From Sipunculus nudus (taxonomy: Eukaryota > Annelida > Sipuncula > Golfingiida > Sipunculidae), in the NCBI GenBank assembly GCA_026874595.1, contig CM049318.1:47348456-47412455 (forward strand): 64,000 nt of DNA. The letters run 5' to 3'. The notes beneath the pieces were generated by a model. The model saw only the letters and a program-made list of their open reading frames with translations. It was not told the origin of the DNA and ran no database searches. The translations under genes were made by a program, and so were the position numbers. Shown piece after piece: positions 48,013-61,357 of this stretch (position 1 is the first letter of the stretch; each line of letters starts with the position of its first letter).

Positions 48013-50899
48013 AAAAAATACAAGGGACCCACAAGGGTTACGATTCCCACACTGCCTTTTAATTCCTTGCCGTTCTCAGTTGAGCAGATTTTGTTACATG
48101 TCTGAAGCAGGTGTTATTGCCTGCATTTATGCTACCCAGTGTGTGATATCTGGCAACCTTTTAAAGCTTATATAGACAAACAGGAATCACAACCATATAC
48201 CTCACAAGGCATGTATTTACATTCATATATAATGTGAGATATATTTATTGTGAAGTCCGAAATCACAATATTCCGTGTCACTTGCTGTAAAGGATAGTTA
48301 ACCATGAAATAACAGCTGAAGTTGTCTCGGAAATGAAAAAGTTTATTTTTGTCTGCAGAAGATCAAAATATCTCGAGCCACCTAAAAGTTCAGTTTTGCA
48401 TTTTAATGAATGATTAATGTGTCTGCAAAATCTCATGGTGATTGCTACAGCTGTCTTTATTATATCTGGTGCTAGTTTGTTGAGTTTAATGAGTGAACTG
48501 AAATCGGAGATGCAGTTATGCCTTTATTTACAAGTAGAATGGATGGAAAGTTTAATGTAAAATCTATTTGAATTAAAAAAAAAGCTAAAATTTTGTTGAA
48601 AAGCAAGCAAGAAAAGGCAAAATTCTCGATAGAATTTCACAGGTAAGTTCTCCACTGATTGCTAATTGCATGTTCTATTGAATCATTTTACTGAATTTTT
48701 AAGTCTCATAAGTTATCTTGCAGGATTTGTAAAATTAATTAAATCAGGTAAAAAGATATTCTTTGAGCAATAAAAACAGACCATAGCTAAATTATACTAT
48801 GCAACCGCTGGAACAATGTAGATTATATATTACCAATTAGTATAGTGCTTATTATATCACACCATTACACCATATATAATAATAACAACATAAAAACAAA
48901 ATTTTCAACATGAAAAGGATAAATTAAATTGAAAATGATGGCACTGTTGTGTCACAATTTCCGTCAACCCTTCTGATAAATGTATTTATTTGTTTCACCT
49001 GTCAGAACCACAGAACTAGATGTCTCCAGTCCCTGAGCGATCACAGGCAGCATCCCCAATGAGCCATGATGGAGAATAGTTCATGGAGGGTACGACATAG
49101 AAAATTAGATCAACGACAAACGTGGATACCAGGTGCAAGTCTGTTCCCCATTACTTATATTTTGCCGAAAGGTTTATTTTGAAAATAGCTATATAAGAGA
49201 TCGAGCACAAATACTGAAAAAAATTAAGAAAAAAGTTATATAACGGACTTGCACTCCGGGGATCCAATGAAAGTACACCCCAAAACGTTGACCCAAATAT
49301 TGATACAGAAATGAACTCATCAATCTATAAGCCTCCCACCCTACAGGGGGCGGCGTAAGAAGTCTGGGGGAACCCTTATATATCAATATGACTGGGGGAT
49401 CCTGTTTGCCATATAAAAGCAGATATACTCCTGAGATTGTCGCTCTAGGTAAGTTGCTGAACTAAAATTCGTCTGTTCTCCTAAAAGTTTAACAACAACC
49501 CTATTTTAAATCAGAACGCTTTAATTCATTAAATTTAAAAATCTTTTTGCAGAAATCCATAAACATGCAGAAAACCTCAAGGTGGTGGTGATGTGACGTG
49601 CGACCCCCGTATGCCTGCTGGGCTCGCACGACAAACGTACGTTTCCTCTCAAGTTTCTTGGGGTGGAGTGAAAACACAGACATACGGGATACTTATGATG
49701 CCCGTACGGCGTTCGCACAATGGCGTCGGATGTCAGTATGGACCGTGCAAAACTATAAAAACCGCACAAAGTGTTCCGACGGTCTCAACAACCGTGCGGT
49801 GACCTACGGTCTGCGGTGACCGCAGCGGGTAGGGACCGATGCTTAAAGCGTCAGTACGTTACAGGGATAGTTTTCATGGCTCAAATCAAAGTTTACACGT
49901 AAACATGTGAAGTGTTATGTTACCGGCCGTGCTTTCATACTTGATTGACCAGGTGTAAACAAGTTCCTTTAACTCACCGAGATGAGGATGGGGATACGTC
50001 AGGGATGCTCTGGAGGATGCCAGAGAATCAGGTGAATTCATCACTCTCCCTGACATCATTTCAGTTCAGCTCAGATAAGGATAATTGTATGTACTTTTGT
50101 ACCAGCAACTATTGACTTGATGTACTTTATCCACAGAATATCATCTTGTACTGACGTATATTGATCCAACTATGAGTGAAGTCCATTATTTTGATTCTGA
50201 TATATACGAGCACTGTAGCCGGATGCCGCGATGTATATCTGGATGTGAGGGTGACCAGGCATGATAGGTTTGGGCTTCCAACAGATGATGACGGGCGTCT
50301 GATGGGCCTGGTTTTCTACAGCAGGAATAGACATGTTCCTCATTATGGCACCAGCCCACCTTACTAATTCCATTTATCTGAATTTTATTTTTATGAGACA
50401 TATAAGTTAAACTAAAGAATCATATTGTTGCGAAGAAAATCCTGCGGAGCAAAACACGATTCTATGTTTTGCGTCATTAAATTGAAATGATGTACATGTC
50501 TACCTCACTGTAACCATCCATTAAAGTCTAAAGCTTGTCTAAAGTCTTACCCAAGTTTGAGATTTCACTGCAACAATTCCAACCTAACAAGGTACTCATT
50601 ACAACAGTTCTAATTTTTTTATTAATGATAGCATGAATTGCCTTAAAATTCGCGTATATTTGGATCTCAGCTGGCATTTTTATACAATTTAAATTACCGG
50701 TTGTTCAAGTACAAAGACTGATCATTTTTTTTTTGCTGCTTGTTAATTATTCTTACTGTGCTCTTTTTAATGAATATATGCTTACTGGATGTCCCAGAGA
50801 GCTTTTGATTTGCATTAGCAAAGCGGGAACTTTTCTGTAATTTAAAATGTTTGGCGAAAATGTCTTACGAAAAATGTTAGGGAATTAATATATTTGAAC
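48013..50899. other. Non-coding DNA, nothing recognised
   Basis: The GC-richer section at 49580-49830 opens several overlapping frames on both strands but none has a recognisable domain. Confidence 0.45.
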
Positions 50900-51085
50900 A
50901 AATTCGGGGGTAGGTAGACAGACAGAGATACCAAGCTAACAGTCTGAAAGAGATAAAAGGCTCACAGAAGGACAGAGATACCAGGCTCACAGACAGTGAT
51001 ATATAGGCTCATGGACAGACAGAGATCCCAGGTTCACAGACAGACAAAGATACTAGGCTGACACGGCACAGACGAAGATGTAAGA
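50900..51085. repeat. Degenerate minisatellite, about 32-bp unit
   Basis: Five or six units of ACAGACAGAGATACCAGGCT followed by CACAG, with variable length. Confidence 0.75.
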
Positions 51086-51593
51086 TTTACATATAGATGT
51101 TACCGTATATCTACAAAATATGATAATCATTTTCAACTTTTATTTTTTTTTTCATTGTAAAAATTAGGAAATGAGTAAAGCGTTAGAGGATGCAGTTTCA
51201 ACATTGGGACGCCTCTGTTTAGAAAAAACACGAGTTAAGGAGAACCACTGGAACTCACTAGGGGACAGAAAAACAATGTGATCGCATTAGGCATCATATG
51301 GCAATTTATAATCTGCGAACTAGCTTTATTAAAATGACCCGCCACATTCTGGGTGTCATTTAATTCGCTCTTCTGTTTAAAGCGTCCTGGCATACTAGAA
51401 ATGTCACAGTCCTCTTGTATGGAGACCGGCATCTCAAATATACCCGGTGTCTGGCTCGTCTTGACTACACAAAGATATTTTTTCCTTGAGGTCTTAATTT
51501 AACAGTATCAGGCGCTCGCATGGGTGGGCCGGGTCACCACAGCCGATTCGCTGCTTTCTCCCACAGAACCATATAGTAAATCTATAAAATGTC

Positions 51594-51596
<3 letters not shown>

Positions 51597-51639
<43 letters not shown>
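51597..51639. repeat. (TA)n microsatellite
   Basis: About 21 AT dinucleotides followed by ACACAC. Confidence 0.97.
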
Positions 51640-51646
<7 letters not shown>

Positions 51647-51833
51647 CGAATTCTGGATTCGACAAGATATGACCGGTGAGGATAAGCACTATTTGATTCG
51701 TAAGGAATTTCAACTCAACCATGAAATAGAACTTGTCATTCACAAAACTGCTGTTTAATATATACTACCCGAAGGCATTTTGGTGAATATTTGTAATGAC
51801 AAAAATAACTCCACCAGGGCTTGGGTAGGTTAA

Positions 51834-52037
51834 GTGAAGACGGTTTTATATGCCAGGAATATTGAGTTACGGCAGCCTGCTGCCAACGATAGACATATTC
51901 TCTTAATAGTGGATCCGTCCGGTAACCGTAGACTCGAAGAAAGAAAAACACACCTACTGTTTATGGACCACAGGTTTAACATTATCGGAACAATAAAAAA
52001 TAACCGTATAGGTTTTGGGGATTCCAATTTTATTTGA
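51834..52037 (+). CDS. Possible exon or pseudo-exon, unknown product
   Basis: A 67-codon frame bounded by TAA on the left and TGA on the right. Unlike its surroundings it has ordinary protein-like composition: DRHILLIVDPSGNRR, LLFMDHRFNIIGTI and RIGFGDSNFI. The pattern of hydrophobic strands with D-x-x-G and D-H turns recalls a beta-propeller (NHL-like) tail of the TRIM-type proteins abundant in bivalves, but that is a weak resemblance. No splice sites were proven. It could be a gene fragment. Low confidence. Confidence 0.25.
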   Translation: MKTVLYARNIELRQPAANDRHILLIVDPSGNRRLEERKTHLLFMDHRFNIIGTIKNNRIGFGDSNFI

Positions 52038-52509
52038 ATAATTACATCAAGCGCCCTATCTAGTGTAAATCTGACGGCAAACACGTGACTACAATACATA
52101 TGGATAAATCTCATTGAAATGTTACATTGAGACCAGGGGTGAAGGTGTTATTAAAAGTGATGTCTGATATACAAAATGGCGACGACCAGACACAGGGGTA
52201 TGGTTCTGGTGAACATCAATACAGACTGAAGTACAGAATGACCTTGATTCAGATCTGAAATGTGTAACACTGGTGTCATCTTGAGAACACTGGGTAGAAT
52301 GCAGTACTGATCTATAAGAAGTGACCAGTATCCCCTACCATTCATTGAAGTAAATAATGTCACTGGTCAAAACAGATCTGTTAACTTGATGTCTCATGGT
52401 AAGACCTTCACCTCACCCTTATTCTGTCTAGGTGCAGTTGGGTTCAGGTCAAACAAAAATCGAGAAAGTTTCCCCCAAATTAGCACCAAATACTTCGGAT
52501 AATCGGGGT

Positions 52510-53165
52510 GTCCGGATCCTAGGCTTTGATTTCTGGATACCACCACTGTCACAGCTCAACAAGAGTCCTTTAACACAAATATTCAAGATGAACAGTTCAT
52601 GTAAATCTTCTCAGAGAACAGTCCGATTTAATCGCGAAAACAATCTGGTGTACCCCAAAAGTGAAGTTCTGGTAATAATCCCAAAGGCAAACTGAAGACA
52701 ATCCGTATAAAACCTGATACAAAGTCCGTTGAAGATCTGTAAGTACTGCAATTATCGGAAAGGTCCTTAAAACACTGACTAGAGACTCGCACTCTTTCGT
52801 GGTAGTTTTCTCTCTGCCGGCTCTAAACACAGCCCCTATTTATAGCTTTATAGAAGCCAAGAAACTTCCATATTCACGAACATTGAAAAGAACGCAACAA
52901 TAAACACGCGCCCACAGCGCCTGAACATACCCGAACCATCTAGAACACAAAAAACGCTGTGTCTCCATACAACAATACACGTGCGCCCTCGACACCTGAA
53001 CAGACCCGAAAATTCTATACTACAGAATGTGTTACACTCCGCGAGAGTTCAGCAAGTGCGGCTCCCACAGCAGCGCACAGGGTATGCGCTTAACACGAAT
53101 CAGAATGCCTGGCACATGCCAAGTTATGTAATATCCCGCGCATAACAAAACAGATACCTGTTACA
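52510..53165 (-). mobile_element. Diverged solo LTR, same superfamily as 36182-36961
   Basis: On the minus strand it contains TATAAATAGGGGCTGTG followed by TTAGAGCCGGCAGAGAG, GTGACAGTGGTGGTATCCAG and GGAGACACAGCG, in the same order as in the other two LTRs, with long divergent stretches between. A start at TGTAACAGG (about 53165) or TGTTATGCG (about 53155) is possible. The 3' edge is approximate. It is probably a sister LTR family rather than the same subfamily. Confidence 0.6.
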
Positions 53166-54109
53166 TATGCCAAGTTAAGAACAATAATAAAGGTATGCTG
53201 ATTGATATCATTTTAAAGAAAACCTTTTCATTTCAGTAAAATTAAGTCAATGGTCAAAATAGAAAATGCTTATAAAGATCATGTTCAAGCAAATACAGGT
53301 CAAGGTCACTCAAGCAATAATCAGTTTGAGGGATTCATATGTCGCTGTTTGCCTCAAAATGAGAACTCTGAGTGCAATGGCGCTGGTAAACAAATACAAA
53401 AGATACCAAATGGCCACTATGAATTTACCCAGGAAACTAAGCCGAGGATCGCATCTAGAAAAAAAATTATCATGGCAGTGCATAAACCATGATAAAATGT
53501 TGTGGCAGCATTCCTGAGATATAAGCATTAGAACATTGCGGGCATGGACGCCCATCTGATCAGAACAAGATGGAGTCGCCAGCACTGTCGAGCAGACAGT
53601 TGTAAACGATAGCACAGCATTTTCGTTTCTGGACACCCTGGGCAAGATTTGGTAGAGCTGATAAAATGCCACACTAATGTAGAAAACACGACCTCCCTAG
53701 CAATAACGTGACCGAGTTACAAGTATTTCGGGAAAACTCGTTTATTTACATTTGATGGTACTCAAGGCAGGAAATGAGACCTCTCTAGCATGAAAAGTGA
53801 CCTCATCATAAGCATTTTCTAAAAATTTCGTTTTTTTTTCTCGATTGACGGGAGATGTCGCAAGTTGCAGTCGATTGACTGAGAGCTGATCAAATCTATC
53901 CCAAAGAAGTGAACTAGAGCTCTAGCATGAAAAGTGACCGAGCTATAAGCATTGTCGTGATATCTCAATTTTTCATAGAGGCCAAACATCTTATACTTAA
54001 TATGGGATCGCAATGGATAAAACATTTCTTCTACATTTTCGATAATGGATTTGACAGAGTTCAATTGGGTATTGCACACATGTAAACCCACCAAATGTAA
54101 TGTGTTATT
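53166..54109. other. Non-coding DNA with a small local repeat
   Basis: CTAGCATGAAAAGTGACC appears near 53788 and 53920, so part of this may be an old tandem repeat. The minus-strand frames at 53310-53672 and 53819-54223 have no recognised domain, and the second runs into the composite's TIR. Confidence 0.4.
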
Positions 54110-54699
54110 AGTGCGGCGGCTAATGGAAAAAATGTTCAAATTGTGATAAAAGTACCAAATTTGGTACAGTTGTAGTATTGTACACTGGCTTTCATTTAAG
54201 AAGTAGTTCCACGAAATATTCATGGTATTTCAGGGGTGGATCCTGTAATTTCTTTGGTTGTACCGATGAAGAAATTAAATAATTGATCAATAATGTATAA
54301 TCTTAAAGTGTTCGATCAAGTCCCTTTATTTTGCAAAATATGAAATACAGAAGTCTGCTGATGCTCAAACTTTACTTTCAAGGGAAGTTAATTCAGTTTA
54401 ACATGCGACCAGATTAATGGAACAGGATGTATTTATTTATCAAGTACTGTGCAGAGCTAACGCGATTTATCACGCCTTTTTAATTTTGTTAACATGTATG
54501 GATCGCAAACATGTTTCATGTAAATTATAACAAATTATACCAATTACTTAATAAATAACGGGTATATGACAACATGAATTATTACATGGGTATAACCATA
54601 ACTATTTATGTTTGTCAATCAGCCTACTAAAGAGCAAGTTAATTATTCAGTAAAAAATGTTTCGGAACTCTGCCTGTGTACTCTTCCTGTTCATATGAG

Positions 54700-55260
54700 G
54701 GCTCTAGACCTATTGAATAACACACCTGTCAGAATTCCAATATGGCCACCACCGCCCAATCGCTGATTTTCTTTTGCACGTGATCACTCAACAACAACAA
54801 CATACTTCAGCTCTCCGAAATTCACAGGGATGATTGGTACATACGAGGGCTTCAGACCTATTGAATTACAGACTTGTCGGAATTTCAATATGGCCACCAG
54901 ATAATAATGGGTGATTTTCTTTCGCACCGGATATCTCAACAAGAATATGCTTGATTTTTATCATTTTCTCCGGGATCATTGGTGCCTATGCGGACTCAAT
55001 CCCTTTCCAATACCAAACCTGTCAGAATTCCAATATAGCTCCCAGAGCACAATTGGGGATATTCTTTTAAGCGCGATATCTCAACTAGAACATAGAACAA
55101 GCTTGATCTATCTCATTTACGCAGAGGTGATTGGAGACCTGTCGGAATTCCAATATGGCCACCAGAGCACTATGCTTTATCTTTCTCAAATTCTCAGGGA
55201 TCATTGGTGCCTATGAGGGCTTCAGGCCATTTAAAATAAAGACTTGCTCAAAATCAATTA
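54700..55260 (+). repeat. Array of about 145-bp monomers, copy 2
   Basis: Same degenerate monomers as 7366-7960. The last monomer is shorter than in copy 1 by about 35 bases (a TTGATTTTCTTTCGCA-type block is missing near 55172). Confidence 0.8.
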
Positions 55261-55450
55261 AGGCCAACAGACTACACACATTATGTCAGACATATCATAT
55301 TTAATATTATTTGAACCAGTAGGATTTTTCCCTCATGCATATGGATAAAATCCTGTTTCTGTTGTCATATTTTTCAATTTTAACTTAATTTTTCACCCAT
55401 ATGTAATTTAGTCCAGCACTAGTAGAAATGCTAATGCAGAAATAGCAAAA

Positions 55451-56225
55451 TTGAATGCACATGGACTTAAGAACAAAATTAGATCACTAGAAGTTAAACA
55501 ATTGATAAATAATCACAGTATTGTATGTATCACTAAGACATGGGCAACAACAGATCATGAATTTTCTGATGCATTCCACGGGTACTATGGTTATGGAATA
55601 GTCAGGAAGAGTATAGGGAGAGGAGGGGTCTTAGTTTACGTGCAATAGAAATTAAAGGGTATGATGGTACCTTAATTAATGAAGATAAAGATTTGGTCAT
55701 AGTTTGCTGCTATATTGCGCCAACAGGTTCATCATTCTATGTAGATGAAGATGAAATAAATGGTATCAACAGGCTGGACAATTTATTGGTATATACTTTA
55801 GCAGAATTTGATGAATTTAATTTAATTCTCCTTGGTGATTTAAATGCTAGAACTGAAAATATAACAGATGTACCAGATATACCAGGAGACTGAATTACGT
55901 GTTTAACTCCTTCAAAATCGTTAGAACAAATAGAATGTGCCTTACTTTTCAACACATTTAATGAAACCTTAGAAACATTTCCGGACAAAGCAAGTGAGGC
56001 ATTGGTTAGTATTTATCAAATTATATTTTTACAGAAATAAACTAAACTTTCCGAGACAACATGAAACTGATGCAATCAAAATGGTGGGACAAAGAATGTG
56101 AATTTTGGAAAAATGAAAAATATATAGCTTTGAATAAGTATATATGTACAATATCAGATGGCGACTTACTTAATTATAAACAAACAAAACAGAGGTTTAA
56201 AAAATTATGAGAAGAAAAGAAGGCA
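55451..56225 (+). pseudogene. LINE endonuclease half, copy 2 (broken)
   Basis: LNAHGL, CITKTW (Lys codon 55535-55537 in the catalytic Glu position, as in copy 1), RGGVLVYV, then a TAG at 55646-55648 where copy 1 has CAG. After the shared frameshift come VIVCCYIAP and LLGDLNART (Phe to Leu), then the shared TGA at 55891-55893. The next part of the domain, including the SDH motif, is deleted after about 55910. The linker with EFWKNEKYIALNKYI follows. Confidence 0.85.
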
Positions 56226-58175
56226 ATCATCCAAGCCTCAGAGGTGGAAAAGGTGATAGGTGCAAAAGACACTGATTCCATGTGGAAAAACATGAGATTT
56301 TTAAATAAAAAGAAAATTGTTACAACAGTAGAACCGGTACGTTTGTACAAACATTTTAAGGAACTTTTGAATTCATCAACACATGAAATTAATCAAGAGT
56401 TTAAGAATCCTACTCTGGAATATTTAAAAAATGTATTAGAAATTGAAAATGAGACAAAGCTTGATGGACTCATAACACCATGTGAAGTACAGAAAGCCAT
56501 AAATGAAATGAGTAGAGGAAAGGCCTTCGGGCCTGACGGGATAACGGTAGATATATTGAAAGATACATAAAGTCACATATCGTCTCATATATTACAATTA
56601 TTTATAAATGTATTAGGAAATGGATTTTCCCAGCCTCTTGGAGCAAAGCATTTTATGTACCAGTTCACAAAAAGGCTTCAACCATAGATCCTAAATTATT
56701 ATAGAGGTATTTAATTACTTAATACCGTGGGTAAATTATTTACAAAAATATTGGCAAACAGAATTCAAAATTATGTTGATCAAGCTTGGTTATTATGTGA
56801 AGCACAAGCTCGCTATAGGAAAGGTTATTCAACAGTAGACCATTTATTTTCTTTAAAGGGGTGTGTGCAGAATTATTTAACTGCTTTTGATAGTATACAA
56901 CATGATTTATTGTGGTATGTTTCAGTTAAATCTGGGATAAAAGGGAAACTCTTACAGACACTTCAGTCAATATTTAGTCAATGAAATCATGTCTTCTTAC
57001 AGAGGAAGGATTAACAGATTATTTTGAATGTACTAATGGAACTCGACCAGGGTGCATGGTGAGTCCCCTTCTGTTTTCTTTATTCATTGATAAATTTTAT
57101 GAACAAATTAATGAAACAGATTGTCATGGTATAAACATTGATGAATATTTGACAAAATTAATGACATTAATGTACGCTGATGATTTAGTATGCTTCGGCG
57201 ATACAATAGGACGTCTCCATGAACAAATAAACCAGTTGCATTTTTTCCTGGCAATTATGGCTTAAATGTTAATTTAGGAAAGACAAAAATTATGATTTTT
57301 AGACACGGGGGTTCATTAAAAAGAATGGGAAAATGGCATTATCAAAAATACTCAAACTGAAACGGTGAATTACTATAGATACTTAGGGGTAATATTGTAA
57401 TAAGTACATTGTCATGGTATAAAACAAAGAAAGCGCAGGCAATACAGGCTGAATGAGCAGTGACTCTCATAAAAAAAACTTTTATAGGAAATAAAGTTGT
57501 TTATCAGTGAGCCAGCTATTTTATCGATTTGATTGTATGGTTACACCGGTATTATTATTTGGTTCAGAACTGTGGGGCTATGAAAGATGTGAAATAACTG
57601 AAAAAGGTGCAATATAAATTTTGCAAGTATATTCTAAAATTTAGCTCTTCAGCTCTAAACGCAGCATCATTGGGAGAGTTTGGGAGGCATCCGATGTATG
57701 TCGGTCAGTTATTAAGATGTGTAAAATACTGGACAAAACTAGTACATTACGGTAAAAATAGATATCCAAAGCGTATATATAACATGCTGTTTAATCTAGA
57801 TATGAATGGAAAACACACGGGTTACTCATATAAGAAGCAAAATATGCAGCGAAGGTTTCGGGTATTTGTGGATGAATCATGAAAGAGGAGACATTAGAAT
57901 ACTTTTGGCAGAAAAAAACTGGTCTTGTGATGTAGAAGTAAATACTTAATTAAATTTATATGGTACTTTTAAATCCATGCTCTCAATTAATGGAGAAATG
58001 TTAACTGTGTGTGACTAATACCAAGCGTAAACAAGCGCAAGCCAGATTGAGATGTTCATGTCAAGATTTGATGATTGAAAACGGAAGGTATACGCAAATG
58101 GATAGAGTTTGTTGGTTTTCAAGATTTGTTTGTAAAAATAAAACTTTAAAACGTTGTTTAGTTGTACATTTACGA
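56226..58175 (+). pseudogene. LINE reverse-transcriptase half, copy 2 (broken)
   Basis: Contains RGKAFGPDGITVDIL (56510-56560), GKLFTKILANRIQ, the same QNYL-TAFDSI junction that lacks the first catalytic Asp of motif A, a frame change at 56981 shared with copy 1, NGTRPGCMVSPLLFSLF, YADD at 57173-57184, then frameshifts, GEFGRHPMYVGQLLR (57607-57882) and the C-terminal ENGRY and RCLVVHLR region to 58175. Dead. Confidence 0.85.
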
Positions 58176-58909
58176 TAACATTTTAAAAGAATGTACCCTG
58201 ATAATTAAATATGATCCGCCCCTGGAAATTCAGGGGTTTATTTCAGTGCTAATTTGGAAATGTCCATAAGCTCATTAATACAAACAACAGATATTTTGCA
58301 CTAAAAACAATAAAACTGTACATGCTTTTTAAGCACGAAGCAACATACACATTGTATGATGAAATATGTAATGTTTATACAGTGAACCCATACTAAGTAA
58401 GTAGTACCCCCCACCACCCCTCCTCATTGCCTTCTCCCATCGTCTCCTATATTCACAAAGAAGATATCGACGAGATGTGAATTGAGAATAGTGATTATAC
58501 CTTACTTTAAAACAGAAGATTTATGTCATATTTAACAAATAAATTAACTTCAGTTAACTACATGTCGTTGAATTGCAAATAGTCATCTTTTAATTACAAA
58601 TGTTTACACAAAGGTAATTTTACATTTCTCATGATGATGTTAAATAAATAGAATCAAATATTCTTAAATTTTACCCCATCTTTAAGGAATGTATAAGATG
58701 TAATGTAACTATGTTGATCTTCCGTGTATATTTTCATTTAAATTTGAGTACCCCAAATTTAACATAGGATCCGCCCCCGTTACACTGAGAAGATTTGGTG
58801 GAACTAATAAAAAATTAAAATGTATTATCCAAACTTCATCTCCACCAAATTTGGTAATTTTATCATAATCTGAACAAATCTTCTGTATTTTGCCGTTAAC
58901 CGCTGCACT

Positions 58910-61292
58910 ATATATTTTGTATCGGATTTCATACTCCCATCCTTCCATACTTCGAGTTAGTGGATGGCCAGCAGCTAGTGAATCGCATCTCGCATGGTCA
59001 GGAAAAAAACAAATGAACCCTGACACAAATATAATCTTTGGTAACTTATTCTTTTTTCCGAATCATAGAAACATGTCAGTTTCTTAAACGACTTTCCTCA
59101 TAAGCACAATAAAAACAAGTTGAAAAACTGAACTTTGCGTTCACGTAACATTCTACTTTTTCTGAGAACCACAAAGGAGACATTATTTTAATTAATTACC
59201 ATGGTTTGCAATTGCGATATTGAATAAATATTTTAATTTTGGTATCAAGACCAACCCAATTTTGCATAATACAAATTAAAACGTCCACCTGTTGCTGTTG
59301 CTTACATGATGTTATACTGATCTGGGAACATGAAAACCAATGTTTAGATATAATATGTGACCATAATTATGGTTAATTCTTATGATGTTGAAGAAGGTAC
59401 ACCTTTTGGCCCGTATTTTCATACTACGAATAGCCGATGTAGTTTTGAAGATGATTTTACCTAAAATTTCTTTCTGATCTGTGACTGACAACTAGGTCGT
59501 ACAAAATAGTGTGGAATTTGTCAAAATAGCGAGATATGACGGAACCGTTGCCTCCACCTTTGACGTATTATGGTTGAACCAGGAAAAGGTTCAGCAATGT
59601 TTCTCTATAGATTAATACTTTTTACTTATTTATTGATTTCGTCTGCCTGCTGTGAACAGAATTGGTTAAAACGAGATCTTTCATCAAGGTCAACTATTAA
59701 TATTAATGAATTACCATGTTTGATATTTATAACCCTTGATCAATTAAACTATGGATTTAAATACCATAACGCTCCTAAAATGCAGCACGCATATTGCCGT
59801 GAAACATGAGAAAGTTGGCCGAAATTGCAAAATATTAAAATTAAAAACTGAAAAAGAATTAGGACAAGATTTCATATTTGACAAAACAGAATCCTTTTTA
59901 CTTGATACATTATGAAATTATTCATTCATCCATGGCGATCCTGGTTTATAAATAAAAGTTGTTATTTTGAACCATCAGCTTTTAGAGCAGGATATTTATA
60001 TGATAACACCGCATAGGGCAGGTTGAGCACGCAATTATTCTATGGACTACCCTAAATCCAGATTTCCTATATATAGAAATTATTAAATACAAGGTGGTTT
60101 GAACATGTTTGCTCAAAACTATCATCGATTGTACTTAAATTATCGAAGAAAACAAGGTTTTGATTCTTGGCAACCTTAATCAACATAAAATAAAATGTAC
60201 CCCAAGCCCCAGATATAGTTTTTAATGTGCGTTTTTTTTTAAATCTTTGACCATAAAAAACCTGGGTCTAGACATAATATTGGAACAATAACATATATAT
60301 TTCTTGGGAAATCGGAAAAAATAAACGCTAATGGTGTCCTTAATTAGCATTTTTCCTTGAAATATTGGAGAAAAAAAGATTTACATCCATAGCACAATAA
60401 AAATTCAAATGTAGGCTACTGCTAATCCTCGTTATATATGGTTTTATAATAAACTGACCATGGAAACTAGGTTCTGCATGGATGTAATAACTGACAGATT
60501 ATAAGGGGCCTACTATTGGTTTCTGTTATATTTGAAACAGTAGACCTGATTTAAATGGTGGCATTATTTCCATATTACGAAAATTTAAAAATTAAAATGT
60601 AATTCACACCGTTGTTTTTATGCTATATGATATCATACTCTAAAAATTGAAAACACGTCCAATCGTTTAAATTTAGACACTATTTTGTCCCCTTTTTTTA
60701 AACACGTCGTCGGGTTTCCAAACTTATTTCAAAATATATTTCAAATATATGTTTTCACGTTTCAGCTTGAAAAATATTCAGGGATAGATGATGTAAACAT
60801 GTTTTGCAATATGTTTCAAATGAATCTCATGTTTCAGTTTTTACGGCTTAACCTGAAACAAGTGCCTTACTGATATGAAACCTAGCATGTTTCATATAAA
60901 CGGTCACACGTTTCAGCTTGAAACTGTCAAAAAGTGTAGAACGCCTTTTTGCCCCTTTTTTTCAACATGTTTGGTATATCTAAGAATGTTTCAGCTTCAA
61001 CATGTTTCAAATATTCACAAACACGTTTTAAGGAATCTTACGAATCTTGCCCACTTATAGCATTACGTCTCGATTATGCTACAATTGATACCATGCATGA
61101 TACAACGATTACAGAATAATGACACAGCCACTGTGTCTTTGGCCTATATGGTCCTAAAGCTACGATTGCGGTTCCGGCCACGGTAAGGTCGCGGTTGTTT
61201 ATACAGTCGAACATACGATATTATAAAGGACTGATTCCTTTTATGCGGTTGCGGTCGCAGTAGTTATCCGACCCGTCATCCGACAAAATTTT
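58910..61292. other. Non-coding DNA; repeated GTTTCAGCTTGAAA words near 60.7-61.0 kb
   Basis: No convincing gene. The frame at 59570-59809 has a hydrophobic N-terminal stretch (LYRLILFTYLLISSACC) that could mimic a signal peptide, but nothing else supports it. CACGTTTCAGCTTGAAA occurs at 60756-60772, again near 60907-60923, with shorter relatives to about 61030. Confidence 0.4.

Positions 61293-61357
<65 letters not shown>
61293..61357. repeat. (TG)n(TA)n microsatellite
   Basis: Short TGTGTG then about 27 TA dinucleotides with one TGTA. Confidence 0.97.

Larger units (their letters stand above)
54110..58909 (+). mobile_element. Composite TIR element carrying a dead LINE, copy 2
   Basis: A 4.8-kb partner of 6786-11795 in the same orientation. 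Left end AGTGCGGCGG, right end CCGCTGCACT; TA precedes GTGC on the left and follows GCAC on the right. The palindrome ACCAAATTTGGT is present near both ends. The contents are the same: monomer array (about 54700-55260), then the LINE remnant (55451-58175), then tail. Relative to copy 1 it has lost about 215 bases inside the endonuclease region but keeps the GPDGI block of the polymerase that copy 1 lost. Confidence 0.75.

Noticed and set aside
53819-54223. 134-codon minus-strand frame
   Set aside because: It runs through the left TIR of the composite element and has no domain; chance frame.
59570-59809. Small secreted protein with a signal-like N-terminus
   Set aside because: Only a hydrophobic stretch supports it; the rest lacks cysteines in any pattern or a known motif.
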